From Amoeboaphelidium occidentale (taxonomy: Eukaryota; Aphelidiomycota; Aphelidea): a DNA stretch of 52,345 bases. How positions within the stretch are numbered: the stretch's first letter is position 1; each line of letters begins with the position of its first letter. Positions 23,292 through 32,985 of this stretch are shown one piece after another. The notes below the pieces were generated by a model that made no database searches, had not been told where the DNA came from, and saw nothing but the letters and a program-made list of their open reading frames with translations. The stretch covers positions 21,587-73,931 of the forward strand of contig JALGPX010000038.1 of assembly GCA_023515795.1 (NCBI GenBank), read 5' to 3'. The translations under genes were made by a program, and so were the position numbers.

Positions 23292-24656
23292 TTATCCGAA
23301 ATTTCGATCAGGAAATATAATTGGGGCTATCAGAGTCCAAATAAACAATATGTTAGAGATCCAACTTGTGACAACTTTGATCCACATTGCTGTTAATCCG
23401 TTATCAAACGTATACGAGGAAGAATCTAAAGTAGAGACTGTCGTCCATTGAGTAAGAACAGCAGTGACATACATCATTGCGCATATCAAAACAAAATGAA
23501 ACCAAGAGTAGTTGTACACAGTGCTTTCAGTCTCATCTTCTTTGTTTCCATCGACACTGATGAACTGATCTGACGAACCCAAGTTTACAGCAGAATAACC
23601 AAGAGCGATGAAAGTGAAGGCAATACCAGTAATTGTAATAAATCGCGACCATGGATCATCGTAGGTTCCCGGAGGAAAGACGCTGCATGATAAGCTATCA
23701 GTGTTTGGTTGAGCTCCTATAGCACTGCCAATAAGATAAGTGGAATATATCGAAATGATCGCAGCTTGAAATATTCCTGATCGTGGATTGATCTCTTGTA
23801 CTTTCGGTAAAATAGACACAATGCTCATAGCAACAACAAATATCAGGTTAAAAGTAATGAAAAACGTATTCAAACCACAGCCTGGCTTGCTTGCAAAATA
23901 CATGTAAAGCAACACTGATATAGCAATCACGCTAGCATAAAACAGAAATGTAAATCCAAGCAACAGCACTTGATAAATAACTCCGTTCTCTTCGGTTTCC
24001 ATATTATTTACCCAACCGCTTGCCCATGCCCACCTAAAGATTTAACGATACGCCTTAAAGAAGAAACTAACGCAAAATCCACCAGCAACATCGCTTGAAG
24101 TATAATGAAGAATGCAGAGAATAAGAACGACGCTATCCAATAATTGCTGAATGCTGAAATTGGCATGAAGAAGGTTGCAACGATCAAACTAGCCCATAAC
24201 ACAAACTTGATCGGCCAAAATCCGTTTTGTAAGGGAGCTCTAGGATCCCTGGAGTTCTTAATGCCAAGTGTAAGAAAAAGCAATATGCCATGATACATCA
24301 CAAAAGCTAAGCTAACTCTATCGACGGCAAAATAGTTCCAACAACTTTCGCCACATGAATCTGTCAATGTTCTCGCAACTAACGGGATGTCGCTGCCCCA
24401 ACGGCTGAAGGTTCAGAAGATATTGAAAATATCATGTTTACCTCAAAGTCCAAGCCAGAACAGTTGAGAATATGAAACCAATTCCGTAGAAAGATCTGCT
24501 AGAGACTGAAGTTTTACAGGGTATTACGCAACAGCAACATTTCTACATGGAACAGATAACTAAGTAAACATCCACATCATATCGATCGCTTACGATTGCC
24601 TCACCGCACACGCAGCACATCGTCTCAGCTGCTATACAAGCCAAGCAGACACCCAT
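23292..24656 (-). CDS. TMS1: Serine incorporator-like membrane protein (TMS1/SERINC)
   Basis: Multi-pass membrane protein of the SERINC/TMS1 family; reported activities include lipid scrambling in animals. Exons 24656-24594, 24542-24442, 24404-24072 and 24033-23292 (introns 51, 37, 38 nt), 412 aa. The N-terminus is Cys-rich (MGVCLACIAAETMCCVCGEA, then KCCCCVIPC), typical of the family. Further blocks: SCWNYFAVDRVSLAFVMYH, LQNGFWPIKF, LLVDFAWAWASGWVNNME, YMYFASKPGCGLNTFFI, EINPRSGIFQAAIISIYSTYL, YNYSWFHFVLICAMMY and LIAPIIFPDRNFG. About ten to eleven hydrophobic segments. The junction giving DFAWAWASGWV supports the third intron. Only 37 bp separate its ATG from that of ERV1. Confidence 0.93.
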
Positions 24657-24693
24657 CTTGTTGTTTCGATTTTGACAAACAAAGGCGTGATCA
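24657..24693. promoter_or_regulatory. 37-bp bidirectional interval, TMS1 / ERV1
   Basis: The two divergent ATGs are 37 bp apart, leaving no room for two separate promoters plus leaders outside coding sequence. Control elements or leaders must be shared or lie inside the neighbouring exon. Inferred from geometry only. Confidence 0.45.
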
Positions 24694-25170
24694 ATGACGG
24701 AAAAGAAACCTTGTCGCGTATGTTCAGATTTTAAGCAGTGGACAAAGTCAGAGAAGGAAAAGGATACTCCTCCGACGCCTAGTGCTACAGCAACTCCTAA
24801 AGAACCAGAAAATATCATCACAAAAGGCCCTGAAATCGAATGCCCTCCAGATTCGCTTGAGCTTGGTCGAAGCACGTGGACATTTTTACATACAATGGCT
24901 TCTTATTATCCTGATAAACCTGATATCACCGCCAAAGAGGCTGCCTCTCAATTGATCAATTCTCTTTCTGTTCTTTACCCTTGTTCTTACTGCGCTAAAC
25001 ATCTCAAAAAGGAACTGGAGCATAACCCGCCTCTGGTGGAATCTCGATCTAATCTGGAGAAATATTTATGTGATTTACATAATGAAGTTAATGAACGTTT
25101 AGGAAAACCTCTGTTTGACTGTTCTCGCATCAGGGAACGATGGTTAGAAAACCCTAAATGTGACCAATAA
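24694..25170 (+). CDS. ERV1: FAD-linked sulfhydryl oxidase Erv1/ALR
   Basis: Flavoenzyme of the mitochondrial intermembrane space that re-oxidises Mia40 and passes electrons to cytochrome c or oxygen. Single exon, 158 aa. N-terminal shuttle cysteines PCRVCSDFKQW match the ALR CRAC-type motif. The helical ERV/ALR domain shows LGRSTWTFLHTMASYYPD, the active-site CSYC with its preceding LYPC, the FAD-binding HNEVNERLGKP and a terminal NPKCD. The CxxC shuttle is N-terminal, as in animal ALR. MIX23, whose product works in the same import route, lies 4 kb downstream. Confidence 0.95.
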   Translation: MTEKKPCRVCSDFKQWTKSEKEKDTPPTPSATATPKEPENIITKGPEIECPPDSLELGRSTWTFLHTMASYYPDKPDITAKEAASQLINSLSVLYPCSYCAKHLKKELEHNPPLVESRSNLEKYLCDLHNEVNERLGKPLFDCSRIRERWLENPKCDQ

Positions 25171-25215
25171 GTTACACGACGGTTCCAGCAGAAAGACACA
25201 ATAAAATCACATTAT

Positions 25216-26286
25216 CTATTCACTTCCAGGTTCGATAACTCTTGAGTCCTTGATATTGCTCTCAAGATCAGTTGGGTGTGATCCAGTTCCGGAGTAGAAT
25301 TGAGCAGCTTTCTTGGTGGAGGGCATACTTGATGATTTCTCGCTGGCATCCTTCTTGTTTGAAGTAGGTTGTGCGCTGTGAACGAGGATTCTCGTGACAT
25401 TGTAGAAAAAGTAATATGAGGTGAGGAATTGAACCGTCAAACCGTTCTCCAACAATATGCTTGAGATCATCTTGTTATCGAACACGGAATTAATGGACCC
25501 AAAGAATGTGATAAAAAATAAAGAAGCCCCCAACAGCAATTGACAACGAAGGTTTAAGGAGGCTCTTTCTTGATTAAATTGCTTCCAACCTTGCTGATAT
25601 CTAAAATGTTAATGATCTCGTGAATGTCTTACTTTCTCAAGCTAAAGATAATCAGTAAAATAAAGATTATATCAAAAATCATTGAGTAAGCAAAGATCAG
25701 GATTGTTATAGAGCCTGGTTCGAAGCCTTTGATACGCGCATAAGAAGTGTATCCACTGACTCCCAGCAAGACGAGAACCGCAATACCAGCAATAGAAAAT
25801 GCTGCAGTATCGTTCCATTTAATCATAATGGGCTTCAGTATGTAAGCCTTCCAAATTGTCAGTAATAGCTGGACTATATCGTTAATCAATCGCGGAACCG
25901 TTTCAGAACTTACATGTAACAGCCAGGAACAACCAGTATCTCACGTCGTGGGTGCAAATATTCAATTTCGTATCACATTCAAAGGAATCATGACTCAAAG
26001 CAACGTAGATCATACGCATAATCTTGTCGCAAGCAGCGCAGAACGGTCCAACGAATAGAGCGAGATTGAACCAAGATCTGACCAACCTGTAACGGTAAAG
26101 GATATAGCCCAAGAAAGCGACATCAACTGCTAAGAACACACTGTACACAGACCAGAAAACTGCAACTAAACCGCTATCGTACTGCATGTTATACAAAAGC
26201 CAGCGGATCTCTGAGTCGCAGGTTTTGTGGATATTAATAGATTTTGCCCCACAACGAATCACCTTGAAGCAAGCTACCATGAACAT
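25216..26286 (-). CDS. Unidentified seven-transmembrane protein
   Basis: No family recognised. Exons 26286-25914, 25873-25633 and 25600-25216 (introns 40 and 32 nt), 332 aa. Seven hydrophobic segments can be counted: LVAVFWSVYSVFLAVDVAFLGYIL, WFNLALFVGPFCAA, the YWLFLAVTFQLLLTIW segment, AAFSIAGIAVLVLLGVSG, ITILIFAYSMIFDIIFILLIIF, CQLLLGASLFFITFFG and LTVQFLTSYYFFY. Two Cys in the loop after TM2 (FECDTKLNICTHD) could pair. The C-terminal tail of about 60 residues is Ser/Lys-rich and hydrophilic, as in GPCR-like proteins. A receptor role is inference from topology only. The start is the first ATG. Confidence 0.65.
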
Positions 26287-26373
26287 CACAAAAAGGGATT
26301 ATGATACTGTATTCCAAAGTTAATAGTTAAAGCCTGATGGAATAGTATCCAGTCTAGGACTTTTTGGATTTAT

Positions 26374-28762
26374 TTAGAGCTGTGAAGCTATGGATTCTAG
26401 ACGTAGTGTTACTGCTCGCTTGTGTGCTTCTAAACCTTCAACTCCGGCCAGTATTTCTGTTACAGGTCCTACATTCTTTAAACCTTCTTTGGTAATCTCT
26501 TGAGATGTTATGTGCTTTAAAAACGTTGCTGTGTTTACACCACTGTACATCTTTGCGTAACCATATGTTGGCAGAGTATGATTTGTTCCAGACGCATAAT
26601 CGCCGCAACTAGAATGTTATTTTTTTCTTGAAAAAAACTAACCTTTCTGGTGTGTAATAGCCGACAAAAATCGAACCAGCATTCTTGACCTTCGATACAT
26701 AAGAGGCGGCATTTTCTAGATGCAAAATTAAATGTTCAGGAGCATACAAATTAGAAAAGTCAAACGCATCGTCAATACAAGTAAAGTTAATGATGTACGA
26801 GTGAGCCAATGATTTCTTAACTATTTCTTTTCTTGGAAGTAACTCTGCCTGTTTTTTGATTTCCTCCTGAATATCCTTCAGTTGTTCTGCATTTAAATTT
26901 GCAGTTAACAGGACGACTTGGCTATCAGGTCCATGCTCAGCCTGACTTAATAAATCAATTGCCACAAAAGCAGGAGTGCTTGTGCCATCTGCTATCACCA
27001 AAACTTCTGACGGGCCAGCAGGCATATCAATAGACACGAGAGCGTTAGGATCGTTCTGCACAATCATTTTAGCAGTAGTAACAAATTGATTTCCAGGACC
27101 ACAGATCTTATCAACCTTTTTTACAGATTTTGTGCCATAGCTGAGAGCCGCAACTGCCTGTGCTCCTCCAGCTAAAAGCACTCCAGAAGCATTAACTTTT
27201 TGAGCAACATACAAAACCTCAGGACAAAGCGAGTTTTCTTTCTGTGGTGGAGTAGCAAAAATAATATCTGAACATCCGGCAACCATAGCTGGAATACCAA
27301 GCATTAGTGCAGTCGATGGAAGGACAGCACTGCCTCCTGGGACATATAATCCAACGCTTTCAATTGGCCTTGAAAATCGAGAACATTTGACTCCGGGCAT
27401 TGTTTCAATTTCAAGAGTTGTTTTATCTAATTGAGCCTCGTGAAATTTTTTGATGTTTTCAAATGCGGTATCAATGGCTTTCCTGACTTCTGGCTTAACT
27501 TTGTCCAATATTTCCTTAGGATACGGTGGTTGCAAGTAAACAGAATCTAAATCCACTCCATCGAATTTTTTTGCCAGCTCTCTCAAAGCATCATCTCCTC
27601 TAGATTTCACATCCGAGATTATCGGAAGGACTTTATCAGTTGCAGACGATACATCCATTATAGGCCGTTGGAGCAACTGTTTCTTCTTATTCTCTGTAAG
27701 TTCATTCCACGTAAACGTCTGGACTTCATAATTATCATTTGAATGAGCTTGAATTGTTTTTTCGGCTTTTCTAGAATGAAAGACTTCTTTAGCTAAGCCA
27801 GGCCTTCTAGTGACTTTCAGCGCTCTCGTATCTAGTACTTTGCCGACTTCACTCAATTCAATGTTGTTCTTGGCCAATTTCGCCATAGTAAAGTACAATA
27901 CATCAGCCATTTCATTGATAATATCTTCTTTGCTTTTTGCAACACAAAGTTCTGAGGCTTCTTCCATGATCTTCTTCTCCAATAGATCGTCATTTGAAAG
28001 TATCTTGTTTGAGTAAGAACCTTCGACGGGTTTTTTTAATCTTGATTGCAAAGTCTGCTCCAACCCTAGTAAACCATGATACTTTCCAGAATTAAAGCAA
28101 GATGGCGTTGAGAAATGACAAAAGCCGGAACCCAATTGTTTCACTGTGAACTTCAAAGTATCACTGTCACAGTCGAACTCGATCCGTGTCAGAACTTGAG
28201 TATCTCCACTTGTGAGGCCTTTAACCCAAATTTCATTGCGAGATCTCGAATAATATACGCCTTTGGCTTCTTGAATAGCCTGTTTTAAAGATTCCTTCGA
28301 CGAATACGCAAGACCTAATAAGAATCCATTGTGATCAACAACACACGTCGGAATGAGGTCATTCGTGAACTTCACTGACCCAATGAACAAATCTTCAATA
28401 CTTTCACTTTTAGTGAGGGGCAAGTCGTAAATTCTGCTGTTTCGTTTACCAACTTTAATCGTTCCTTCACTTAATTGATTCTCCGTGAACAGCCTTTCTT
28501 CAGGTACACCTGCATCCACCACGATTTTAAGTGAGGCCTTATCGTGCAACACTAGACCGTAAATTCCGGAATCCAGCAAGGCTATTCCTGAAGCGACATC
28601 ATCAGATTTATAAGTTACAAGTAAACGGCCAAGGAACGCCTTCGTCAAGTGGCTCAGTTCCTCATTACCCAAGTCATAATCTACCCACACGAGCGATGCG
28701 ACAATTCGAAGCTTCTCCAAATCTTCCGTCGATAATTTCTCTTTGAGTCTGAATGATATCAT
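26374..28762 (-). CDS. HIS4: Trifunctional histidine biosynthesis protein HIS4
   Basis: Catalyses steps 2, 3 and 10 of histidine synthesis. Exons 28762-26643 and 26608-26374 (intron 34 nt), 784 aa. Order: N-terminal extension; phosphoribosyl-AMP cyclohydrolase (about 150-235, [20 protein letters not shown], zinc-binding [10 protein letters not shown]); phosphoribosyl-ATP pyrophosphohydrolase (about 240-330, [26 protein letters not shown]); histidinol dehydrogenase (about 350-784, [69 protein letters not shown], and after the intron [14 protein letters not shown]). This three-domain fusion is characteristic of fungi and is the best lineage marker in the window. Confidence 0.97.
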
Positions 28763-29115
28763 TTCTGAAAATTCAATCCTAAAAGCGTGGCGTCCGTTTC
28801 AACTCAATTAGCGAGTACATTGTCAGGGATAAACTAAAATCGACCAGAAACAGGCATCATTTTACGTAGTATAAGATGAAAATTACAAAGGGATGGTTTT
28901 CGCTGGTAGTGCTCTGATGGTCTCAGTGCTATTGGCGTGTGTAACCTCAAAGAATGGATTCCCTTATTGAAAGACGCCCCCTCTGCTAAGAATGATTCCG
29001 TATTAAAGGATTCCCTCTAGCCAAAGTTAACTAAGAAACCCCGAATATCACTTTTGCTTCTCTTGAAAGATCTTTTTCTAGCACCTTCTGACGTCTAGCG
29101 CGATAACAAAGAGAA
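28763..29115. promoter_or_regulatory. Divergent intergenic region, HIS4 / MIX23
   Basis: No gene seen in 353 bp. It should contain both promoters. I looked for the Gcn4-type TGACTC element expected in front of a fungal HIS4 and did not find an exact copy on either strand. Three related GGATTCC/GATTCC stretches occur between about 28950 and 29020, without a clear repeat unit. Confidence 0.4.
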
Positions 29116-29524
29116 ATGACGACTCCCTGCGAAGATTTCTCATTCTTCAAAGGTATTATTCGCGTTTCTATCATTAAGTACAGCTTATTGAATAGAAAAG
29201 CTTAAGGCTTTGAGGCGTATCGATGATAATATCAAGCCAATGCTAAACAAGATTGAACCATCAAAAGCTACGTGTGCAAAGTTCATCCAAGACTTAACAC
29301 AGGCATACACAGAAAGACAAGAATTGATAGAAAAATGCTCAGCGTTTACGAACGATAGAATACGAGATCTTGAGAGGAAGGTGGAGAGTAACGATGATTT
29401 AGCCGAAGAGCTGGATTTAGAGTATCGAAAGCGCAGACTAATTAGAAATGAAGAAGTCGTGGAAGGCATTGTAAAAGAGAGAACCATGAGAGAATTTAAT
29501 TTAAAGTGCCGCATGTTCCAATAG
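29116..29524 (+). CDS. MIX23: Mitochondrial intermembrane-space protein MIX23 (CCDC58)
   Basis: Small helical protein that assists import through the Mia40-Erv1 route. Exons 29116-29152 and 29196-29524 (intron 43 nt), 121 aa. It matches human CCDC58 in spacing: CEDFSFFKEKLKALRRIDDNI, KATCAKFIQDL, an RQELIEKCSAF block, and a C-terminal EEVVEGIVKERTMREFNLKCRMF. Four conserved cysteines are present. The first exon supplies MTTPCEDFSFFK, and splicing restores the family's Cys-Glu start. No cleavable presequence, as expected of Mia40-pathway substrates. It converges on DUS1 with 19 bp between stops. Confidence 0.92.
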
Positions 29525-29543
29525 ATTCTATTGAATACCTTTA

Positions 29544-31527
29544 TCATAAACCTTTTTCCGTTGCTGTTTGATGTGAAAGTCTGTAGAAATGCGCAGAGAC
29601 TGGTTTTAGGGCATGAGGAGGACAATTGCATTCATCGAGTATCTCTTTTGAGCATGAAGTAATGTGAGCTGATGTCACGACACTATCACCGTTTGAGCCA
29701 TCAGGATAAAAAGACGCACTTTGAGGAGCAAGACCTTGCTTTTCCAAATAATCAAAAATGGTCCTTGAACATCTTTCTCTGCAGCAGCGTTTACAAAGAA
29801 CAAACTTGCATGACTTTGAAGCTTCAGTGTTACAGTTTGTGCATACCAAACCAAATTTTGTTTTTCGCTTCTTCTCTGCCAAACTAGATTTCTGCTCAGC
29901 TCTAGCTTGTTTCCTCTTTTCACGAAGACGCTCAACCTCTTTCCTCTTTGCTTCTGAATCCAAAACTTTGCTCTCNNNNNNNNNNNNNNNNNNNNAATTT
30001 TGTTTTTCGCTTCTTCTCTGCCAAACTAGATTTCTGCTCTGCTCTAGCTTGTTTCCTCTTTTCACGAAGACGCTCAACCTCTTTCCTCTTTGCTTCTGAA
30101 TCCAAAACTTTGCTCTCTTCTTCTGCTTTAATGTTTTCTTTACTATCATCCTTTTCGTTTGTTATGGATGAAGTTAAATCTTCTTCTTTCTGAGGACCTC
30201 TAATGAAAGGCTGGCAAACCCAGTATGGAAGCATTCTGTATCTTCCACCGTGAACTTCGGTGCCACTCTCTGTTGTGTCTTTCAAAACAATTCCTTCCGT
30301 TGTTAACCAGTCCCAAGACCAAGTCTTCAACTTCTCTGGAGGATTCAGGATATCAGTCTCCAATTGTTCACTTAATTCTAAGATCGCTTCCTTGAATTTT
30401 TCTGGTCCTTTACATTTTCCGAGAATTGGGGCCATTTCAGGATAAACATTCAAAACAGGTCGAAGTATTTTGAACACATGGCTCTTGATGCAACTAGACC
30501 AGATGTTCCTTCTACATTTTTCATTCACTGTTGGGAGAAGTGTTAAACAATGATCCAAGTACTCCAAAGCGATAAGATGGCAAGGAGGATGTTCTCGAAG
30601 TAGTGGATATCGATGATCATCCGTGATCAATTTAAAAAACTCTTGAGAAGTTTGACTATCGGAGCTGGGCTTCAATGTTATACCATTCTTGTAGCTACCA
30701 AGAGCTGGAGCGAATAAACACGGATTGTACAAGTTTGTCTCAGCGCTCATAACTCCATCACATTTTGTGTATTCTAAACATTTCTCGACATCTTCAAAAT
30801 ACAGAATATTGCCATTACTAAACACTGGCACATCAAGAGCCTCTTTTACGGCTTTAATGTAATCCCAATTTGCTAAACCAGAAACAGAACCTCTTTGTTC
30901 GCGAGTTCTGCCATGAACTGTTACCAACTGTGCACCAGCATTCTGAACCATTTTGGCGTACTGAATAGTCTTTTCTAAATCATCAAACACTCTGATTTTA
31001 GCAGTAACTGGCACAGGGACGTTCTCATCAAGCGTTCGAATGATTTTCTCAATAACTTCCCATTCATCCATTAGAAATGCACCATAATGCCCTCTCTTGG
31101 CGATCTGTTGCGGACAACCAAGGTTCAAATCTACAGCATCGACAAAGCCCTTTTGTACCATAAACATTGCAGCACTGAGAACAGTTTGAGGATCATTACC
31201 ACAGAATTGCGCGATCAAAGGACGATCTTGAGGACAATTTGCCATGAATTCCTCCATGTATAAATTAGATCGATTGCTAGCAACAATTTCCATAAAAACT
31301 TTACTATGTATCATTGGAGTATAACACAAATCAGCTCCATATCCTCTGCAAAGCATTCGCCACGGCAACTCAGACATATCAACCATCGGAGCAACAACAT
31401 ATTTCGACGATCCCAGAACTTTCTTATAGAAATCATATCCTTTTAATTTATCAGGCGGCCCCATGACACGCGGGACTGACGGCACCAGCACGGTATTCTC
31501 TTCTTCCTTGTTTTCCTCTATCTGCAT
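29544..31527 (-). CDS. DUS1: tRNA-dihydrouridine synthase DUS1 (interrupted by an assembly gap)
   Basis: FMN enzyme reducing uridines 16/17 of tRNAs to dihydrouridine. TIM-barrel domain from about residue 40: VVAPMVDMSELPWRMLCRGYGA, the active-site segment DLNLGCPQQIAKRGHYGAF with catalytic Cys, TAKIRVF, LVTVHGRTREQRG and VFSNGNI. A Lys/Arg/Glu-rich linker and a Cys-rich tail follow (VCTNCNTEASKSC, LCKRCCRERC), as in DUS1L proteins. The linker is broken by 20 Ns at 29976-29995. The 122 bp on each side are the same sequence with one mismatch; if one copy and the Ns are dropped, the frame runs straight from the linker into the Cys-rich tail. So the gap is probably an assembly artefact, and the host gene is probably intact and intronless. 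Confidence 0.9.
29854..29975. repeat. 122-bp duplicate, left copy
   Basis: Identical to 29996-30117 except for one base in CTCAGCTCT versus CTCTGCTCT. It lies directly against the N gap, inside the charged linker of DUS1. Most likely two alleles or two contig ends of the same locus that were not merged. Confidence 0.9.
29976..29995. other. Assembly gap of 20 N
   Basis: A run of exactly 20 unknown bases, which looks like a fixed-size scaffold join rather than a measured distance. The flanking sequence is duplicated on both sides. Confidence 0.99.
29996..30117. repeat. 122-bp duplicate, right copy
   Basis: Partner of the copy at 29854-29975; in frame with the upstream part of DUS1. The repeat ends exactly where the left copy meets the Ns, which argues for overlapping contig ends rather than a biological tandem repeat. 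Confidence 0.9.
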
Positions 31528-31550
31528 TCAATCACTGAAAAAATCAAAGA
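31528..31550. promoter_or_regulatory. 23-bp bidirectional interval, DUS1 / Siw14-like phosphatase
   Basis: Divergent start codons only 23 bp apart; one of the two tightest head-to-head pairs here. Promoter or leader sequences must overlap coding DNA. Inferred from geometry only. Confidence 0.45.
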
Positions 31551-32293
31551 ATGCAAAGCACATCATCGCTTCACCTTAAAAGCCCTCCACCGCATCGACT
31601 TCAGACTTCCCCAGTACTGATGCACAGATATTCGAGTAGCATGGGCGTCTACGGTCCAACTTTAATGGATGATCAAATGAATTCTACATTAATCGACGAA
31701 TATGAGGAAGAACTTGTCCCACCAGAGAATTTCACTTTGGTCTCTAAAGGAGTATTCCGATCTGCTTTCCCAAAGAAGAAGAATTTTGTATTTTTAAAGC
31801 GTTTGGGTTTAAAGTCAGTGCTGACCCTTGTACTGGAAGATTACCCAGACTTGAACAAGAAGTTTCTGGATGAGCAAGGCATCAAGCTGTTCCAATTTGG
31901 CGTTCCCGGAAACAAAGAACCATTTGTAGATATTCCTGAAGATAAGATTGCTCAAGCGTTGGCTGTGCTTCTTGATAAGCGAAACCATCCTATTCTGATA
32001 CACTGCAACAAGGTTATTCTTATTGAGATCTGATCTTAATTGTTTTGTAGGGGAAACACAGAACAGGTTGTCTTGTGGGATGTTTGCGGAAGTTCCAGCA
32101 TTGGACTTACACTTCGATCTTTGATGAATACAGGTAAACTGCTTTGAGTAGTAATCGCGGGTTTAATTGTCGTAGATGTTTCTCACATCCAAAGTCTCGA
32201 CAGATGGACCAACAATTCATCGAACTGTTTGATATACGACATGTTAAATGCCATGAAGAATATCTGCCTGACTGGCCAGAGCTACGGAACTAA
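31551..32293 (+). CDS. Siw14/Oca-type atypical dual-specificity phosphatase
   Basis: PFA-DSP family; Siw14 hydrolyses the 5-beta phosphate of inositol pyrophosphates. Exons 31551-32012, 32051-32133 and 32176-32293 (introns 38 and 42 nt), 220 aa. A disordered N-terminus of about 55 residues precedes the core VPPENFTLVSKGVFRSAFP. The active-site loop reads HCNKGKHRTG, with the Cys-x5-Arg signature formed across the first splice junction, followed by CLVGCLRKFQHWTYTSIFDEY. The C-terminus DIRHVKCHEEYLPDW is also family-typical. The exact Siw14/Oca subgroup is not resolved. Confidence 0.93.
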
Positions 32294-32329
32294 TTTATTG
32301 AAACTTGTCTAACTTTAAAATCTCAGAGC

Positions 32330-32902
32330 TCAAGCTAATCCTCCCCATTGTCCTCTAATCCTCCTGGTCAGTTGTATATCCTTCTGCATAATAGTAACTC
32401 GCTTTGCATCTACACAAGACATTAATTGCCGAAAAAGTAAAACTGAAACTTACGCAAAGCACACAGATTTGCATCTTCAAATAAATGAACAAGATATGCT
32501 TCAGCAGCCTCCTGTAACGCAGCTAAAGCATGACTCTGCCATCTCAGTCCAACATGTCTGATATCTGGGCCAAGGTTGTATTCTCCTGTAACATAATCCT
32601 GAGCTACTTCCTTTACCAGTCTTGCAAATGGAAGTTTCTTCAAAAGCAGGTCTGTGCTCTTTTGGTATTTCCTGATTTCTCTCAAGGCGACTGTTCCTGG
32701 ACGGTATCTTGTCTTCTTTTTAGGTGTGTTTTCTATTAGATGAGTAACTCAGGCATAGCGAATCTGAATTACCGCTACCTGGGTCTGCTCTTCGGGCTAA
32801 AATAGCCGGAGCCTTCTGGGCTTTTAAGAGTTTTGGGTTCTTCAGGCCAATTCGCTTTCGCTTATCAGGGGTACCGTCAAAGGATTTCAGTGAGGGCCTC
32901 AT
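32330..32902 (-). CDS. CENPA: Centromeric histone H3 variant CENP-A
   Basis: Histone that marks centromeric nucleosomes. Exons 32902-32779, 32732-32454 and 32409-32330 (introns 46 and 44 nt), 160 aa. The basic tail (residues 1-55) is unrelated to the conserved H3 tail: no ARTKQTARKS start. The fold begins [23 protein letters not shown], then [13 protein letters not shown], a long loop 1 (residues about 89-104) and [52 protein letters not shown]. Features that mark CENP-A rather than H3 are the lengthened loop 1, Trp in LRWQS (H3 has Phe) and the divergent tail. It resembles fission-yeast Cnp1 (VGLRWQS, EAAEAFLVHLFED). The start is the first ATG; the frame is open upstream to 32968 without an ATG. 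Confidence 0.93.
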
Positions 32903-32985
32903 TCTTTTGTGGTAAAAGTTTTCAAGAGTAAAGTTGAAACAGTTGGAAAAAATTTTGGCGCAGAACAATCGAAAAGCTTCAGGAA

